Positions 33,176 through 44,287 are shown, counted from the stretch's first letter. The stretch is 64,000 nucleotides of DNA from Isoetes taiwanensis (GCA_021234155.1 JAJEKV010000057.1:4681821-4745820), one strand, 5' to 3'. Program-made: numbers and translations. The notes: generated by a model not told the origin, from the letters alone.

Positions 33176-33201
33176 CCAGCAACGCTGGGCTCCATTTCTA
33201 G
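33176..33201 (+). other. 3' terminus of Helitron 1
   Basis: Stem CCAGC / GCTGG with loop AAC, nine bases, then CTAG and a following T. The matching end of Helitron 2 (63248-63275) has stem TGCCCCGC / GCTGGGCA with one mismatch, loop AAT, five bases, then CTAG and T. Confidence 0.75.
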
Positions 33202-33293
33202 TAGTGTAGATTGAAAAGAGTCAAGGCCAAACTAATTTTGCATTAAAAAACATCTTGTATATTCATATAAATTATGTATATGTACACATATTT

Positions 33294-33930
33294 TTACAAA
33301 TTTGAGTACATTTTCATTGACAGTAATTTTTTACAACCAATTCCTTGCAAATCTGGTCTCACACTTCGGAAAGCAGGCACTGTAGGGGCTGATATGAGGG
33401 ACTCAAACATCTGTAGTGTTTCTGCTGACACCCAATTCCCTTCATCTACATTATTTGGGTGCCATGTCGGAGAATTTATGTTGCTGTCTACATTCAAGCA
33501 ACACTTGATGGGGTCATCATCCACCAAACATATCTGCTCTTCTGGAAATCCTTCTATCACTTCCAAGGCCTCATGTATATTCTTGATGAGGATATTCTTT
33601 GCTCCATGTTGTGGTCGACGAACAATCCCACAATTATCTTGATCTAATATAATATAGAAATCAAAGTTCTTTAGCTCTGGAACAACTTCTTTAATTTCTA
33701 ATATATTGTTTCGCAGCATGGATGACCATATACCAATGGTGGCTCTGTCCTTCAGATGGCTCAATAATTTTTGAACACCAGGTCTTGGATACACCCATTT
33801 GGTCTTTGTCTCTAGAACCCTTCCAGGAAAAGGAGGTGCAGCACGGTACTCTGCCTTGGAGAAGGACTTGATAAGGACTCCGTTCAGGTCGAAGAGGATA
33901 AGTTTGTTGTTATTTGAAGTAGTCTCCTCT
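33294..33930 (-). CDS. HAD-superfamily phosphatase, FCP1/NIF-like (3' exon)
   Basis: About 212 codons of a phosphatase of the FCP1/SCP (NLI-interacting factor) kind. Near the start LILFDLNGVLI is HAD motif I, with the nucleophile Asp but Asn where most family members have the acid/base Asp (D-x-N instead of D-x-D). VYPRPGVQKLLSHL and IGIWSSMLRNNI match the FCP1-type motif II region. CLVDDDPIKC is the Asp-Asp motif III/IV. The frame can be extended to 33950, but only with a TTG start; TTGTGCAG just before 33930 is a good splice acceptor, so this is probably the last exon of a longer gene with 5' exons to the right that I could not place. The stop is 93 bp from the end of Helitron 1. D-x-N may mean altered or lost activity; some plant NIF-like proteins share it. 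Confidence 0.6.
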
Positions 33931-35199
33931 CTGCACAATACATATTTCAAGTTAACAAATGTTTTTGATACTTAAGAATAATACAATTGCGCTACGCGCG
34001 AGACATGCTAATAAATAATCCATATAAACAAGGTGCTGCGCACGGAGGGTTGCCCTCCATGGCCGGAGGGTGAAGTGGCTTAAATCATAGTTCAAAGTAA
34101 AAAAAAAAAGAAAAAAAAAAGAAAAAAAAAAGAAAGTAAATGCAAATAAGAAACTTATCATGTAGCAATGTTTGGCTTGGCATCGTTGGGCTTGGGTGAG
34201 ATAGGTTGAATAATAAACCCATGTGTATTAGAGGTTTATAAGCAGGTTTTTGTGTAGAAGTATAAGGATTCACGTTTTGCTTCTTAACATTGTTCTGCAC
34301 ATAACACCGACAAATTGCATAACACTGACAAATTACTGGAAGAAATAGGGAATTATTTTCTCCATAAAATAAAATGTGTTTAATCTCATTAATGAATAGT
34401 TTATTATTCTTTGGTCCCAAATAAATCCCCCATTTTTTCTCCGGAGTTACTTGCCAACTTGCTTCGCACCCAATTACAAAGAACTATATACAATAGACTA
34501 AAATGCCATTTTATTAATGTTGTAATGGCTTGAACAAAGGAACAAATGGGGCCTTCGCTTATCACAAGTGGTGACAAACCTTAACCGCAACACAATCAAT
34601 GCCTTTAGAATATGCAACATAGCATCATCAAATAATTATAGCAATCAAATGATTAAACAACATGCCCTCATAAGAAAATCATTCTTGCACTAAACTGAAA
34701 GCTACCACTAAGACCAACGTAAAATTTTAGAAAAGGATGGACCTACTTGGAATTCTAAAAAAGGAAGGAGGTATAATGCATAGCATAGCCTTTTAGGACC
34801 ATTGCATGATTACATGCGAGTTGGGAAGGTTCTTGAGGTTGGTTGGGTTGTCTTCATCGGACGTAGCTTAAAAACATCAAGCCTTTTTTTAATTAGTCCT
34901 CATCAATACCCATCAGTTGATTTATAAGACAATTTTGGTGCGTTGTATGCTTCTGCCTAGAAAGTCACAACATTGCAATACTATGACCATAGGACAACTT
35001 TGGTACGCTGTGTGATTCTCATGTTGATTCAATTTTTTCACCGACAATCTTGAAATGTGATCATATAATACATGAGCAATAACCATAGATCAGGCAGCAA
35101 CATGCCTCTAGACTTAATTCACAGCCATAACCATAGATCAAGCAGCAACATGTCTATAGACTTAATTCACAGCCATGTGAATATGCCTCTACTGTTGTT
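33931..35199. other. Non-coding stretch, probably intron or upstream DNA of the HAD-like gene
   Basis: AT-rich, no convincing frame. It holds a poly-A stretch broken by single G at 34099-34137, which explains the Phe-rich minus-strand frames there, and a 48-bp tandem duplication at 35079-35174. Confidence 0.5.
35079..35174. repeat. 48-bp tandem duplication, two copies
   Basis: ATAACCATAGATCA starts at 35079 and again at 35127; each copy runs through GACTTAATTCACAGCC with about three differences. Confidence 0.8.
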
Positions 35200-35655
35200 T
35201 CATGGTAATAAATAACAAACTATGCTGCCATAGCCCCCTTGCTTTTTGGGCCTCGTACTTATAGCTGGCATTGGTAATTCAACTACACGACCATGACCAT
35301 GACCATGACCATGGTCATATGTACAGAAGCAACAGGAAGTTGATTCAGTCACAGCCGAGACTATGAGGCAATGTGCCTCTAATTTATGAATTGTACTATA
35401 AAATGAGCTCCCCGCTTTTCTAGTTGACAACTTCATCAAAGTTGTCATTGCTATGCTTGCAAGTAACAACGGTTCAAACAAATGGATATCTTCCATATCC
35501 ATATCTGTCATTATAGTTATGGCTACTGCCAAAAAACCATAACCTCCCGGAACAAATGTCAATACTTGACGAACAAGAGACTTCATGCAGTTATTTCCTT
35601 TAACAAGACAAAGAACTGGACCTGATTTTACTGTAAGCACAGAAAACACAACCAT
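35200..35655 (-). CDS. Unrecognised open frame with a His-Gly repeat
   Basis: A 151-codon minus-strand frame. Features: a hydrophobic stretch GGYGFLAVAITIMTDMD, another LFEPLLLASIAMTTLM, a Cys pair TSCCFCTYD, then HGHGHGHG encoded by a CCATGA hexanucleotide repeat, and the end STRPKKQGGYGSIVCYLLP. TGTGCTTACAG|TAAAATC near 35630 looks like a splice acceptor, so the true product may start there as an internal or last exon. Same strand as the HAD-like exon, but no link is shown. No family recognised; it could be a chance frame. Confidence 0.3.
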   Translation of the reverse strand: MVVFSVLTVKSGPVLCLVKGNNCMKSLVRQVLTFVPGGYGFLAVAITIMTDMDMEDIHLFEPLLLASIAMTTLMKLSTRKAGSSFYSTIHKLEAHCLIVSAVTESTSCCFCTYDHGHGHGHGRVVELPMPAISTRPKKQGGYGSIVCYLLP

Positions 35656-36715
35656 CTTCAGTCTATAAAAGTAGACTAACGGATGTCAGCTTCAAATGTA
35701 CTACTTTCTCAATGCAACTATTATTTCATCTTTTAAGGTAGGAAAGATTACACATTATGTGGAAAAAGCACCAAACAATGAAAATGAGAACTCACCATGG
35801 AATGCCTCAATGATATAAAGAGGTACTCCACATGCTAGTTTATCTAGCAAACTTAAAAGTACCATAAACAAAAGCACAGGCCTACAGATTACAACCTACA
35901 AGTACGCCATCCATGATCCATGCAGTTAGAATTTTCTCAAAGCTTCAACAACAACCAAGGCCCAGTTGGATGAATCCAGAAGTGAAAATAAGTATCAGCA
36001 TTAGGGCATTTCCAAAGCCAATCATAACTGCAATGAAATATATCAAGCCTTGCAGATGGCTGGGCAGATAATATATTGCTATCCAAAGTGCTGCACCCCC
36101 AGCGAAGAAAGCTTTGGTCATAGTTTTGCAGCTCCTTCATCAAATCATATAGATCTTGGCATGGGATCTAACTGTTCATGCATGCAATCAGTCCTCCAAA
36201 ATATGGCTAGATCAACACATGCCCTTTTATTAAAACGGGCTTCAGATCTTCCTCTGCCGCTCTGCATCCTACAAAATGCACTATATTTCCTCCGGCAGAA
36301 TTCCCCATTAGAAGACACATCTACAGATCTGCATTTTCTGGCAGCTCTATTGTTTCTTGCAGCCAGACCAATATGAGAGCAACATTAAACTGGATGGAAA
36401 CAAAATCAGAGGAGGCCGAAGCCATGAAGAACGCCATAGCCAGTTCACCGGTTTCAGAGGGGCTGCTCAGCAACAGAAATGACCGTTCATTTACCCCCAA
36501 TAATGGGTTTTTAGCAGTCATTGGCATATTCTAGGTACATACTGGCATATGCCTAGAATATGCCACAAACCCACCTCAACAAGGGCTTGTCCCCTTAGGG
36601 GCAACCCAAAAAGATCCATATGACTCTCTCTTTTGTGGGTGAAGTCGCCTTTTCTCCCATCCTGGATGTTTTATCTTCTTCTTCAGCTCTGATAGGACTA
36701 GGGTCAGTTTATTCA
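35656..36715. other. No gene seen; one small hairpin
   Basis: Short frames only (68-108 codons on both strands) without motifs. A 13-bp inverted repeat GGCATATTCTAGG / CCTAGAATATGCC lies at 36523-36535 and 36552-36564. Confidence 0.45.
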
Positions 36716-38410
36716 GGAAGAACAGAAGTATTTTGTATATCTGGTTCCTGTGCATTTACCTCAAGAATTTTCTCCTCTTCTGATAAGGCCTTTGCCAACT
36801 TCTCCTGAGTCTGTGGATCCATGATTGGTGGCAACTTTGGTGGTGGACTTTGTGATTCAGTTTCACTTTCTTCTGAAGCGGAATCCTCATCAGAGACAGT
36901 TTCTTTTGATGTGCCATCCTTTGCATCCTCCTCCTCAGACTCTCTGCCTCCTTCTTTCTCTCCCTCTTTGCATCATTTTGACCTTGCCGATTCTCCCTCT
37001 GTGCTTGCTTCCCTTGATATGTCAGATGATGCTTCTCCACATCAAGATAATACAGCTCCAGAAACTCTTTCTGCTGCTCAGTGGCCACCCAGCTTTGAAC
37101 TTTTCTGCCGTTGACTAGAGCTTCACGCCTAACCCTACCATTGATAAAGTAGTCACAGACTAAGCCTTCCTTGGGCACAAATGTATCCAAGAGGTAGAAA
37201 GCCAAGTTCGAGCTTAGTCTGTACTTATTCACTGCACCTCCCTTTAGGCCAACCTGTTTGTACTCTAATTCCTTCTCACATTCCTCAGTGGTCAGGTTAG
37301 GGGTAAGCTCATCGGTCCAGAGGTAATTATCCAAACTCTCCTTCTCTATAAATTTGAGTATCGGCTCAGGAAGCTATTGGGGACCATACTTGTATGCCTC
37401 GTAAACCGCGTCAGCTACTTTATTTATGATCACGTAAGTGATCATTGTTATGTCATGAGTGACATAATTGTTCTTAGCATGCGCCCCATCTACCAGCACC
37501 CCATGGCGCACACTTATATTGGCCTCTATCTGAGTGGTGGCCTGCAAGATCTTTGGATATTCCTCTGCAGGTTCAGACAGGAACACAAGTATGATGTACT
37601 CGTGGGTGGTCTGCTTGAGACAATTTGAGAGCATAGAGATGTAGTAGTCTATATCCGGAGGGTATGTTCGACAGTCCACCACAAACAATGAAGCTGTCTT
37701 TGGATGGAATAGTCTCGGTGGCAACAACCAAAGAACCCTGACAGGACTTCACCATGTAGCTTTTTGATACAGTCTCAGGAATGTCCAAGTCCCCAATGAC
37801 TCTGCACCTCAGCTCCACACGGAGCTTTGATGGTAAATGGGCTGGTTTTTCCTTGTTCCTAGATTTATATGTTTGAATAAATTCAGGTGATCACTTCGAG
37901 TATCTGAGCAGGTCTTCATCTGTTATTTTCATCATGTCCAAGCCTCAGATAGGTGACATCTCAAAGAGCTCCTTTGAGATGGCCTCACTCATAACACAGA
38001 GGTCTTTCATGGACTTGCAGGCCTCTGGAAAGGATGGCACCTCTTTGATTTTTTAGACCTTCTTCACAAAGACTTGTCCATCTATAACAGACTGGAGCAC
38101 CTTGAGAATTTCTTCTTCTCACACAGTAAATACCTCGGCGGCGCCGCATCCAGTTTCTTCCTGGATGTTCGTGTGATATGGGCGGTAAGGCTATAGCCGG
38201 AGCTTTTATTATAGATTCTTTCAGAGTATAGCTTCTTGATATTTTCCAAGTTCTCTTGTGACCATGGCGGGAGGCTTGTTGCATGCGGCCTTGTTGCAGA
38301 TGCATATTCGGCAGATGTAGAACCAAACTTCTGCGAAATGTAGAACAAAGCTTCTACCAAGCTTCTGCAATATGTATTACCTAGATTCGGCAGACGTAGA
38401 ACCAAGCTTC
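36716..38410 (-). pseudogene. Frameshifted gene, unrecognised; faint methyltransferase-like pattern
   Basis: One ancestral protein seems spread over several minus-strand frames: 38082-38405, 37573-37818, 37374-37727, 36756-37334, then an acidic tail in another frame near 37030-36716 (EESETESQSPPPKLPPIMDP). Readable parts: SLPPWSQENLENIKKLYSER; TASLFVVDCRTYPPDIDYYI; HEYIILVFLSEPAEEYPKIL; ISVRHGVLVDGAHAKNN; LAFYLLDTFVPKEGLVCDYF; ALVNGRKVQSWVATEQQ. A YPPD block followed much later by D-x-F-x-P-x-E-G-x-x-x-D and GRK-x-x-x-W-V-A-T-E recalls the motif order of beta-class DNA methyltransferases, but catalytic residues are not convincing. At least three frame changes. Its 5' part is duplicated at 42912-44045. 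Confidence 0.45.
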
Positions 38411-39010
38411 TGTGAAATGGAATACCTTGATTTGCTTTGCCGAAACTCCATACCCGAGCTTGGAAAGGTTTTCACATGCTTGCTTGATGGATCTGTGGGG
38501 AAAAATAGATTCCTCTGTATTTTAGCTTGCAAACCTTCTACTAATCCTTTGTTTCTAAACACAAAGCCAGAGCGCGTCCGAAAATCATAGTGATGCTCTG
38601 TTTTTCCTCCTTTGTAATGAATCGTGGACTCGTAGTGATGCTCTGTTTTTGCTCCTTCTTTGCAATGAATCGTGGCGGTGCCACTCCTAAAAATGGGGGA
38701 AGGATTACGGGTTGCAATTTTAGTGTAAATAGCCCGTAATTTCAATAAAAGTATCTTTACTTGTGACGTATAATGCGGTGTGAAGATTCAGACAGACAAA
38801 ATCTAATTGGACCGGAATAATAAGGTGCTTGGAATATTGGACATTAATGTAGATCAGCGTTGGGAATCTAGCTAATAACATCGGGAGATTCGTATTTCGT
38901 ATTTGACTCCAAATTTAGAGCCATTCTGGCGACCAACGGTCAAATTTAGCACATTTCTAAAACCCAATTACGTCTCTCTGAACTGCTCCCCTTTTCCGGC
39001 GGTGCCACGT
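38032..39010. repeat. Direct duplication, copy 1
   Basis: 979 bp, from GGATGGCACCTCTTT to TTTTCCGGCGGTGCCACGT. It matches 42912-44045 in the same orientation at an offset of about 4.9 kb, with high identity in the non-indel parts. It contains the 5' part of the frameshifted gene and its upstream DNA. Copy 1 lacks about 130 bp present in copy 2 near 43000-43130. Confidence 0.85.
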
Positions 39011-39255
39011 TATTTAGCACACTCTCTGGATCAATACGTATAAGAGTTCATTCATGAAATTTGGAAGGGACAGATGTATGGCCTTATTAGGACGTACGTG
39101 CGAAATACGTGGATCCAGTTTAGTTACAGGCCCATATTTTGCACCGTGGCCACGGTGTGCAATACATGTATCCAGTTTACTTACAATATAGCATTTTGCA
39201 CAGTGAGCACTATCGAACTGATAAATAAACCAACTCTTTTACAGTAGAGACATTA

Positions 39256-42200
39256 TCAAGAGCTCTCAATACGGACATAACCTTTGCCTTGCCTACATCT
39301 CATTGATCTCCACTCCCTTGATCGCTCAACAGCTGCGGACTTATACCAAGCTTCCCTCTTTTTTTTCCCCCTGGTTTTTTGTCTAAACAACTTAGCAAGT
39401 GTTGATTCACTCTGGTTCCGTGATTTCTTCACCCATATGGACACGATCCTTCTGTAAAACCATTGACACATCTGCTGTAAGGAATTCCCAACTGAACCTC
39501 TGTGTTGAGTGAAACGAAAGAATGCATTCTTTGCTTGCTTATGGGACTTCTCCATTCCCTGTGCATTCCAAATTCCCAGGCTTCCATATTCCTTGACAAA
39601 CCACACGCCATGTGCAAACAGAATATGGACATAGTGAGTCAAATTGGCCTCACCCCATGCCGTCAGGAAAGACTTAGTGAAGTTTGTGACTGCCTCCTGG
39701 AATTTGGCAACATCATTATCCTGCACTACCTTTTTCTGCATTTCCTTCACCAGTACAGAGAAATCCTGCCATGCCTTGATTTTCTTCAGGCGTGATCTAC
39801 CACGATCATTTCGATCATCCTTAGCTGCAATAAGATCCTTGTAAGCTTCCCAAACACCACATAAATTCTCTTTCGCGGGAGGCAAAAACCTCTTAGCCTT
39901 TGGACCACCCATACTGGGTTTCAGGGGAACCTTGCCGGATACCTTTGGATCTTGAAGTATTTTGTAGTGCCCACCATGAAGTCCCACATTAGATAGCACC
40001 TTTTCAACTTCATGCATGGCAGCTTCCCTAGAGTTTTGGGGTGATTTATTCCAAGCAAACAGGATACTCATGTAAACCATCTTATCTATGATTCTCAAGC
40101 AAGCATGAAGGGTGCATATGTGTACTCTTTTTAACGGAATTGGCAGAATTGGCATCAAGGTTGTGTCCTTCTCTTCTCTATTTGGTGGCTCATCCTGGAC
40201 ACAGTCTAATGTACTCTTCTCCAACCCAGCTGAATCTCTTCTCGCATAGAGACAGCAAGGATAAGCATGAGTAGTCTTACCAGCACTATGCTTCATTCTG
40301 TACATGCATTTTATTGTCTTCAAATCTGCAGCAAGATGCCATTCAACCTCGTACTCACCATATCCAGGAACTGCAAGTTTTTCTCCGATTCCGTGAGAGG
40401 CAATCATTGTGGGGATGGGTGTTTGATCAAAAACCCATTTTAGTATACTGTGATTTTCCTCTGGTACCTGAAATAAACCAACCCACCAAATGTGATCTTC
40501 AGACTGGACGGAAAACTTACCATCTAGATTTGACTCTTCATTCCCTGTATTCAAAGCTCTGTTCATTAGACTCAGTGAAACCCTCTCCTACTTCTCACCT
40601 TTCACCAATTCCATTTCATCCAGCTTCAAAACAATTCTTAGTTTGCCAGCGCACTCTTCTAGCTTCATATCATAAAATCGAACCAAAAGCTGAAGCATTC
40701 TACTTAAGTCTATCCAGCAATTGTTATTCATTAAGGCAGAAAGTATCACCAAACTTTGACTTCTTCTTACTTTTGGTATAGGATGGCAATGTATCCAAAT
40801 TGACCTTTGCTGGTCGGTGATACATATCACCAAGAAGCTCTTGCACTTGTCTATTTCTCGATGACCTACAAGTCCTCACACTAATCATTCTTGGTAGTAG
40901 AATAGTTTTGGTAATGCCTTGTTGTTTACGGCCATCCTGCAAGCATCGAACAAAGCAATGTAAGCTTGCCTACTTATTAGACATTGTCACACAATTCTTG
41001 CGATTACGAGGTTTGATTGTTCCCCAACTCTAAAGCTATTCTTTGTACTACTGACTTTCTAAGTTGAATGCTACCGGGAAGCTTTAACATTCTCAATACA
41101 TCATCTTTAGTAACTAATTTCTTTAATAAGCGGGCAATATTAGCGGGGTTTTCTCTTATTTTCTTTACGCAAGATTTGGATCAACAAGCTTTTTAATAGC
41201 CATGATCCTTTTTTTTAGCCTCCACCCCCAGGGGCTAATATATTTATGGGCTTCAGGTTTCTTGCCTTCTCCCTGATCCCCAGTGGAGTTCTTTTCAAGC
41301 GTTTGACTCGCTTGTGAAGGGAATCATTTTCTTGCGCAACCCTCTTCATTCCTTGCTGCAGTGACATTAGGGATTTTTTGAGATCATAAAAGGGCCTTCT
41401 AAGAATTGCTGACTAAGCTATATGAACTACCAATCGAGAAAAGCAGGCGGTAATCCGGTCGGCCAAAAGCGACTATAACTAACTCACTGGATCACATTTT
41501 CTAGCATAAGTGTTGATAGAAAAGTCCAAATAAGCTCTTGTTTGGTGCCATAGATAGATCTCATTGAGATCTTTTCAAGCTTGGGTGGTTTGCATATCTT
41601 TTAGCCCCGTAGGATAGTAAGAAATGGTAAAAACCATACTTTTTGGAGTTTTGACAATCATAAGTGGTTAAAATATGTGCAAAGCACCTAAGGTTGGAAA
41701 GATCTCAATGAGACCTATCTATTGCACTAAACGATGGCTCATTTGGACTTTTCTATCAATAGTTATGCTAGAAAATGTGATCCAGTGAGTTAGTTATACT
41801 TGATTTCTTTTTATTTGACCCCTCGAGCTCTCGATTTTCGATTGGTAGTTCATTTATCTTCATTTGGCTTAGATGGCATGTTTTGAAGGCCCTTTTTTAA
41901 TCTCATAAAAACCCTAATGTTTCATCTCCGTCACCAATTTTTTATTTTGTACCTCCAATTCATTGAGCTTGCGACATTGTTGAGACAGAAAGTAGTTCGC
42001 CTGTTGGAGCTGATTAACATCTGATAAAACTTTGCAATTGAATCCATACAAGTGGTTATACATGGCACGCAAATGTGGATTAGTATTACTTTTAACCAAA
42101 TTATTACAGTAACCTAGTAACCCTTGTTGTCCCTTACAAGCAAATTCAATAAGACCGGATGCCGAGTGAAAGTTTAGATGGGCTCGAGTGAAAGGATCAC

Positions 42201-42436
42201 AAGGATACAATTGGCCTTTTAGCTCAGAGGTCTATATTCATGGCTCCAGAAGTTCGCAATGCATCTTCATCTATTGGTTGCTTCCAAGTGAACTTATTCC
42301 TGTAAGGCAGGCATCCTTTTGGCACTTGCACTCTAAATTGACCCTTGGAATTAGTTTGATCCTGAAACAGAAGTATTAGAACCAAGAACACTCAAAGGAA
42401 TGCAATGACAACTCGAAAACCAAATACCTTTGCCAT
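39256..42436 (-). pseudogene. Transposase-like gene, broken
   Basis: A long coding trail on the minus strand. A possible ATG at 42436 (ATGGCAAAG) is followed by GTATTT...TTTCAG and a second exon from 42361 (FTWKQPIDEDALRTSGAMNI). After a one-base shift the frame 41914-42210 continues with YPCDPFTRAHLNFHSASG and a coiled coil ending VTEMK. The foldback element 41365-41919 interrupts it. Beyond it come SLQQGMKRVAQENDSLHKRV and ANIARLLKKLVTKDDVLRM. The largest frame, 39256-40566 (436 codons), has EVEWHLAADLKTIKCMYRMK, a Cys-rich CCLYARR, HYVHILFAHGVWFVKEYGSL and GIWNAQGMEKSHKQAKNAFF. Such W-H-L-x-x-D-x-K and N-x-Q-G-x-E-x-x-H blocks recall transposase-like proteins of uncertain class; I cannot name one. 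A TAG at 40588-40590 and several shifts suggest decay, though some could be short introns. Confidence 0.5.
41365..41919. mobile_element. 555-bp foldback (MITE-like) element inside the transposase-like gene
   Basis: Ends CATTAGGG...CCCTAATG. The arms pair over about 220 bp with gaps: ACTAACTCACTGGATCACAT at 41480-41499 is mirrored at 41774-41793, GATCTCATTGAGATC-type sequence lies nearer the centre, and GAAGGCCCTTTT lies near both ends. The central loop is about 120 bp. No coding sequence. It sits between VTEMK and SLQQG of the minus-strand frame; cutting between the CATTAGGG and CCCTAATG ends would leave that frame open. No clear target-site duplication beyond TA. Confidence 0.7.
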
Positions 42437-42559
42437 TGACGTTGCAAAAGACCGAGAACCGGGTGAGCTTAGAATTAGGAAGATTCTTGCCAACAAACGA
42501 TTTAAATTGAAAACTTTTGCTCTATTTTTTGGCAAGAACCGCCATAATTCAATTCAAAC

Positions 42560-42690
42560 AATGCTTGGGCGCGATGGCAAGGTCGTTGGCGCTTCGATGG
42601 CGCGATGACAAGCTTCGATGGCGGCGATGGCAAGCTTCGATAGCAAGCTTCGATGGCGCTGAAGCTCGATAATTTGAAGCTTCGATGGTG
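42560..42690. repeat. Short tandem repeat of AAGCTTCGATGGCG type
   Basis: About six imperfect copies of a 12-16-bp word (AGCTTCGATGGC, with GGCGATGGCAAGC variants) just upstream of the possible start of the transposase-like gene on the minus strand. Confidence 0.7.
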
Positions 42691-42911
42691 GAAAAATGAA
42701 AATCTTAGATGTAATCATCAAATATTCAGGTCGTTAGAAAATAATGATTGCAAAGTTAGGTACGAGGTTAGGTTGGAGGAGGGGGGAAGTTAGGTTAGGG
42801 GAGAGTGAAGCGTTAGGTATGGAGGGGGAAGGTAGGTTTGGGATCCTACGTGGCAGCCCCCCCCCAGTATACTCTTACAAGGCCCTTATTTGACCTCAAA
42901 AAAACTCTAAT

Positions 42912-44045
42912 GGATGGCACCTCTTTGATTTTTTAGACCTTCTTCACAAAGACTTGTCCATCTATAACATACTGGAGCACCTTGAGAATTTCTTCTTCCC
43001 TTAACCCCTTTGCCTTCTCAAGTCTGTAACTGTAAAATCTTCAAGGGATCCTTTCTCAGGTTAATTTCCCTGCTTTTCCTACAAGCTCTTCTGCTGTCCG
43101 CTAGTTCCACACCTCATTCCATTTGTCCCACACAATAAATGCCTCGGTACATTTGCGTGCATCCGGTTTCTTCACGGATGTTAGGTGTGATATAGGTGGC
43201 GGGGCTTTGATCCGAGCTATAGCTAGGAGCTTTTATTACGGATTCTTTCAGAGTATAGCTTCTTGCTATTTTCCAAGTTTTCTCGTGACCATGGTGGGAG
43301 GCTTGTTGCATGCGGCCTTGTTGCAGATGCAGATCCGGTAGATGTAGAACCAAGCTTCTGCGAAATGTAGAACAAAGCTTCTACCAAGCTTCTACGAAAT
43401 GTATTACCCTGATTTGGCAGACGTAGAACCAAGCTTAGCGCGAAATGGAAATACGATTTGCTTTGTTAGAAACTCCATACCCCAGCTTGGAAAGGTTTTA
43501 AAATGCTTGCTTGATGGATATGTGGGGAAAAATGGATTCCTCTGTATTTTAGCTTGCAAACCTTCTACTAATCCTTTATTTCTAAACACAAAGCTAGAGC
43601 GCGTCCGAAAATCGTAGTGATGCTCTGTTTTGGCTCCTTTGTCATGAATCGTGGACTCGTAGTGATGCTCTGTTTTTGCTCCTTCTTTGCAATGAATCGT
43701 GGCAGCGCTCCTAAAAATGCGGGAAGGATTACGGGTTGCAATTTTAATGTAAATAGCCCGTAATTTCAATAAAAGTATTTTTACTTGTCGCGTATAATGC
43801 GGATGTGAACATTCAGACAAACAAAATCTAATTGGACCGGAATAATAAGGTGCTGGTAAAGAGGTGGAATGTTGGACATTAATGTAGATCAGCGTTGGGA
43901 ATCTAGCTAATAACATCGGGAGATTCGTATTTCGTATTTGACTCCAAATTTAGAGCCATTCTGGCGACCAACGGTCAAATTTAGCACATTTCTAAAACCC
44001 AATTACGTCTCTCTGAACTGCTCCCCTTTTCCGGCGGCGCCACGT
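42912..44045. repeat. Direct duplication, copy 2
   Basis: 1,134 bp matching 38032-39010. Its right end (…CCACGT) lies 243 bp upstream of the GIL1-like start codon, so this copy supplies upstream DNA of a live gene. Its left end cuts the duplicated gene fragment. The 39.0-42.9 kb transposase-like region lies between the two copies. Confidence 0.85.
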
Positions 44046-44046
44046 G
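44041..44046 (+). promoter_or_regulatory. G-box CACGTG upstream of the GIL1-like gene
   Basis: CACGTG is formed exactly at the end of duplication copy 2 (CCACGT plus unique G). Copy 1 has CCACGTTATT instead. G-boxes bind bZIP and bHLH (including PIF) factors. Whether this one acts is inference from sequence and position 242 bp before the ATG. Confidence 0.35.
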
Positions 44047-44287
44047 TGCATGAGCTCCTCGTCCTGTGCAGAGAGCTTGAAAGCGGGAATATTTTAGGCT
44101 CGTTTTTGAAGCTTGATCAGCGAATTTTTTCATTTGGGTTCTGTTCCTAGCCCAGTTCCGGCGATTTGCCAGCTTCATTAGCCTTTTTTTCATCTGGGTT
44201 TTAGATTCTAGCTCAGTTCCGGTGTTTTTGCATGCCTGATTTCGTCGCTGCAAGTTTTTGAATCCTTCTGTTTATTCTTAGCTCTGC

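Larger units (their letters stand above)
20099..33201 (+). mobile_element. Helitron 1, interrupted by an LTR retrotransposon
   Basis: The 5' end TCTTCTTATATTATAAAAAA follows an A (20098). The 3' end has a perfect 5-bp stem CCAGC-AAC-GCTGG (33176-33188), then CTAG (33198-33201), followed by a T. TC at the start, a hairpin shortly before CTRR, and insertion between A and T are the Helitron rules. The first ~160 bp (GCGTGTGTCTTCC, GATCCAACGATTGAGGATTT, CTCAATCTGACAGTC) also match Helitron 2 at 61411. Between the ends lie only a homopurine array and the nested LTR element. Without the LTR element and one target-site copy the Helitron would be about 1,988 bp. No RepHel gene, so non-autonomous. Confidence 0.75.

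Noticed and set aside
36821-37118. Two plus-strand frames of 97 codons
   Set aside because: Antisense to the acidic Ser/Glu tail of the minus-strand gene; Ser/Pro/Leu content mirrors it.
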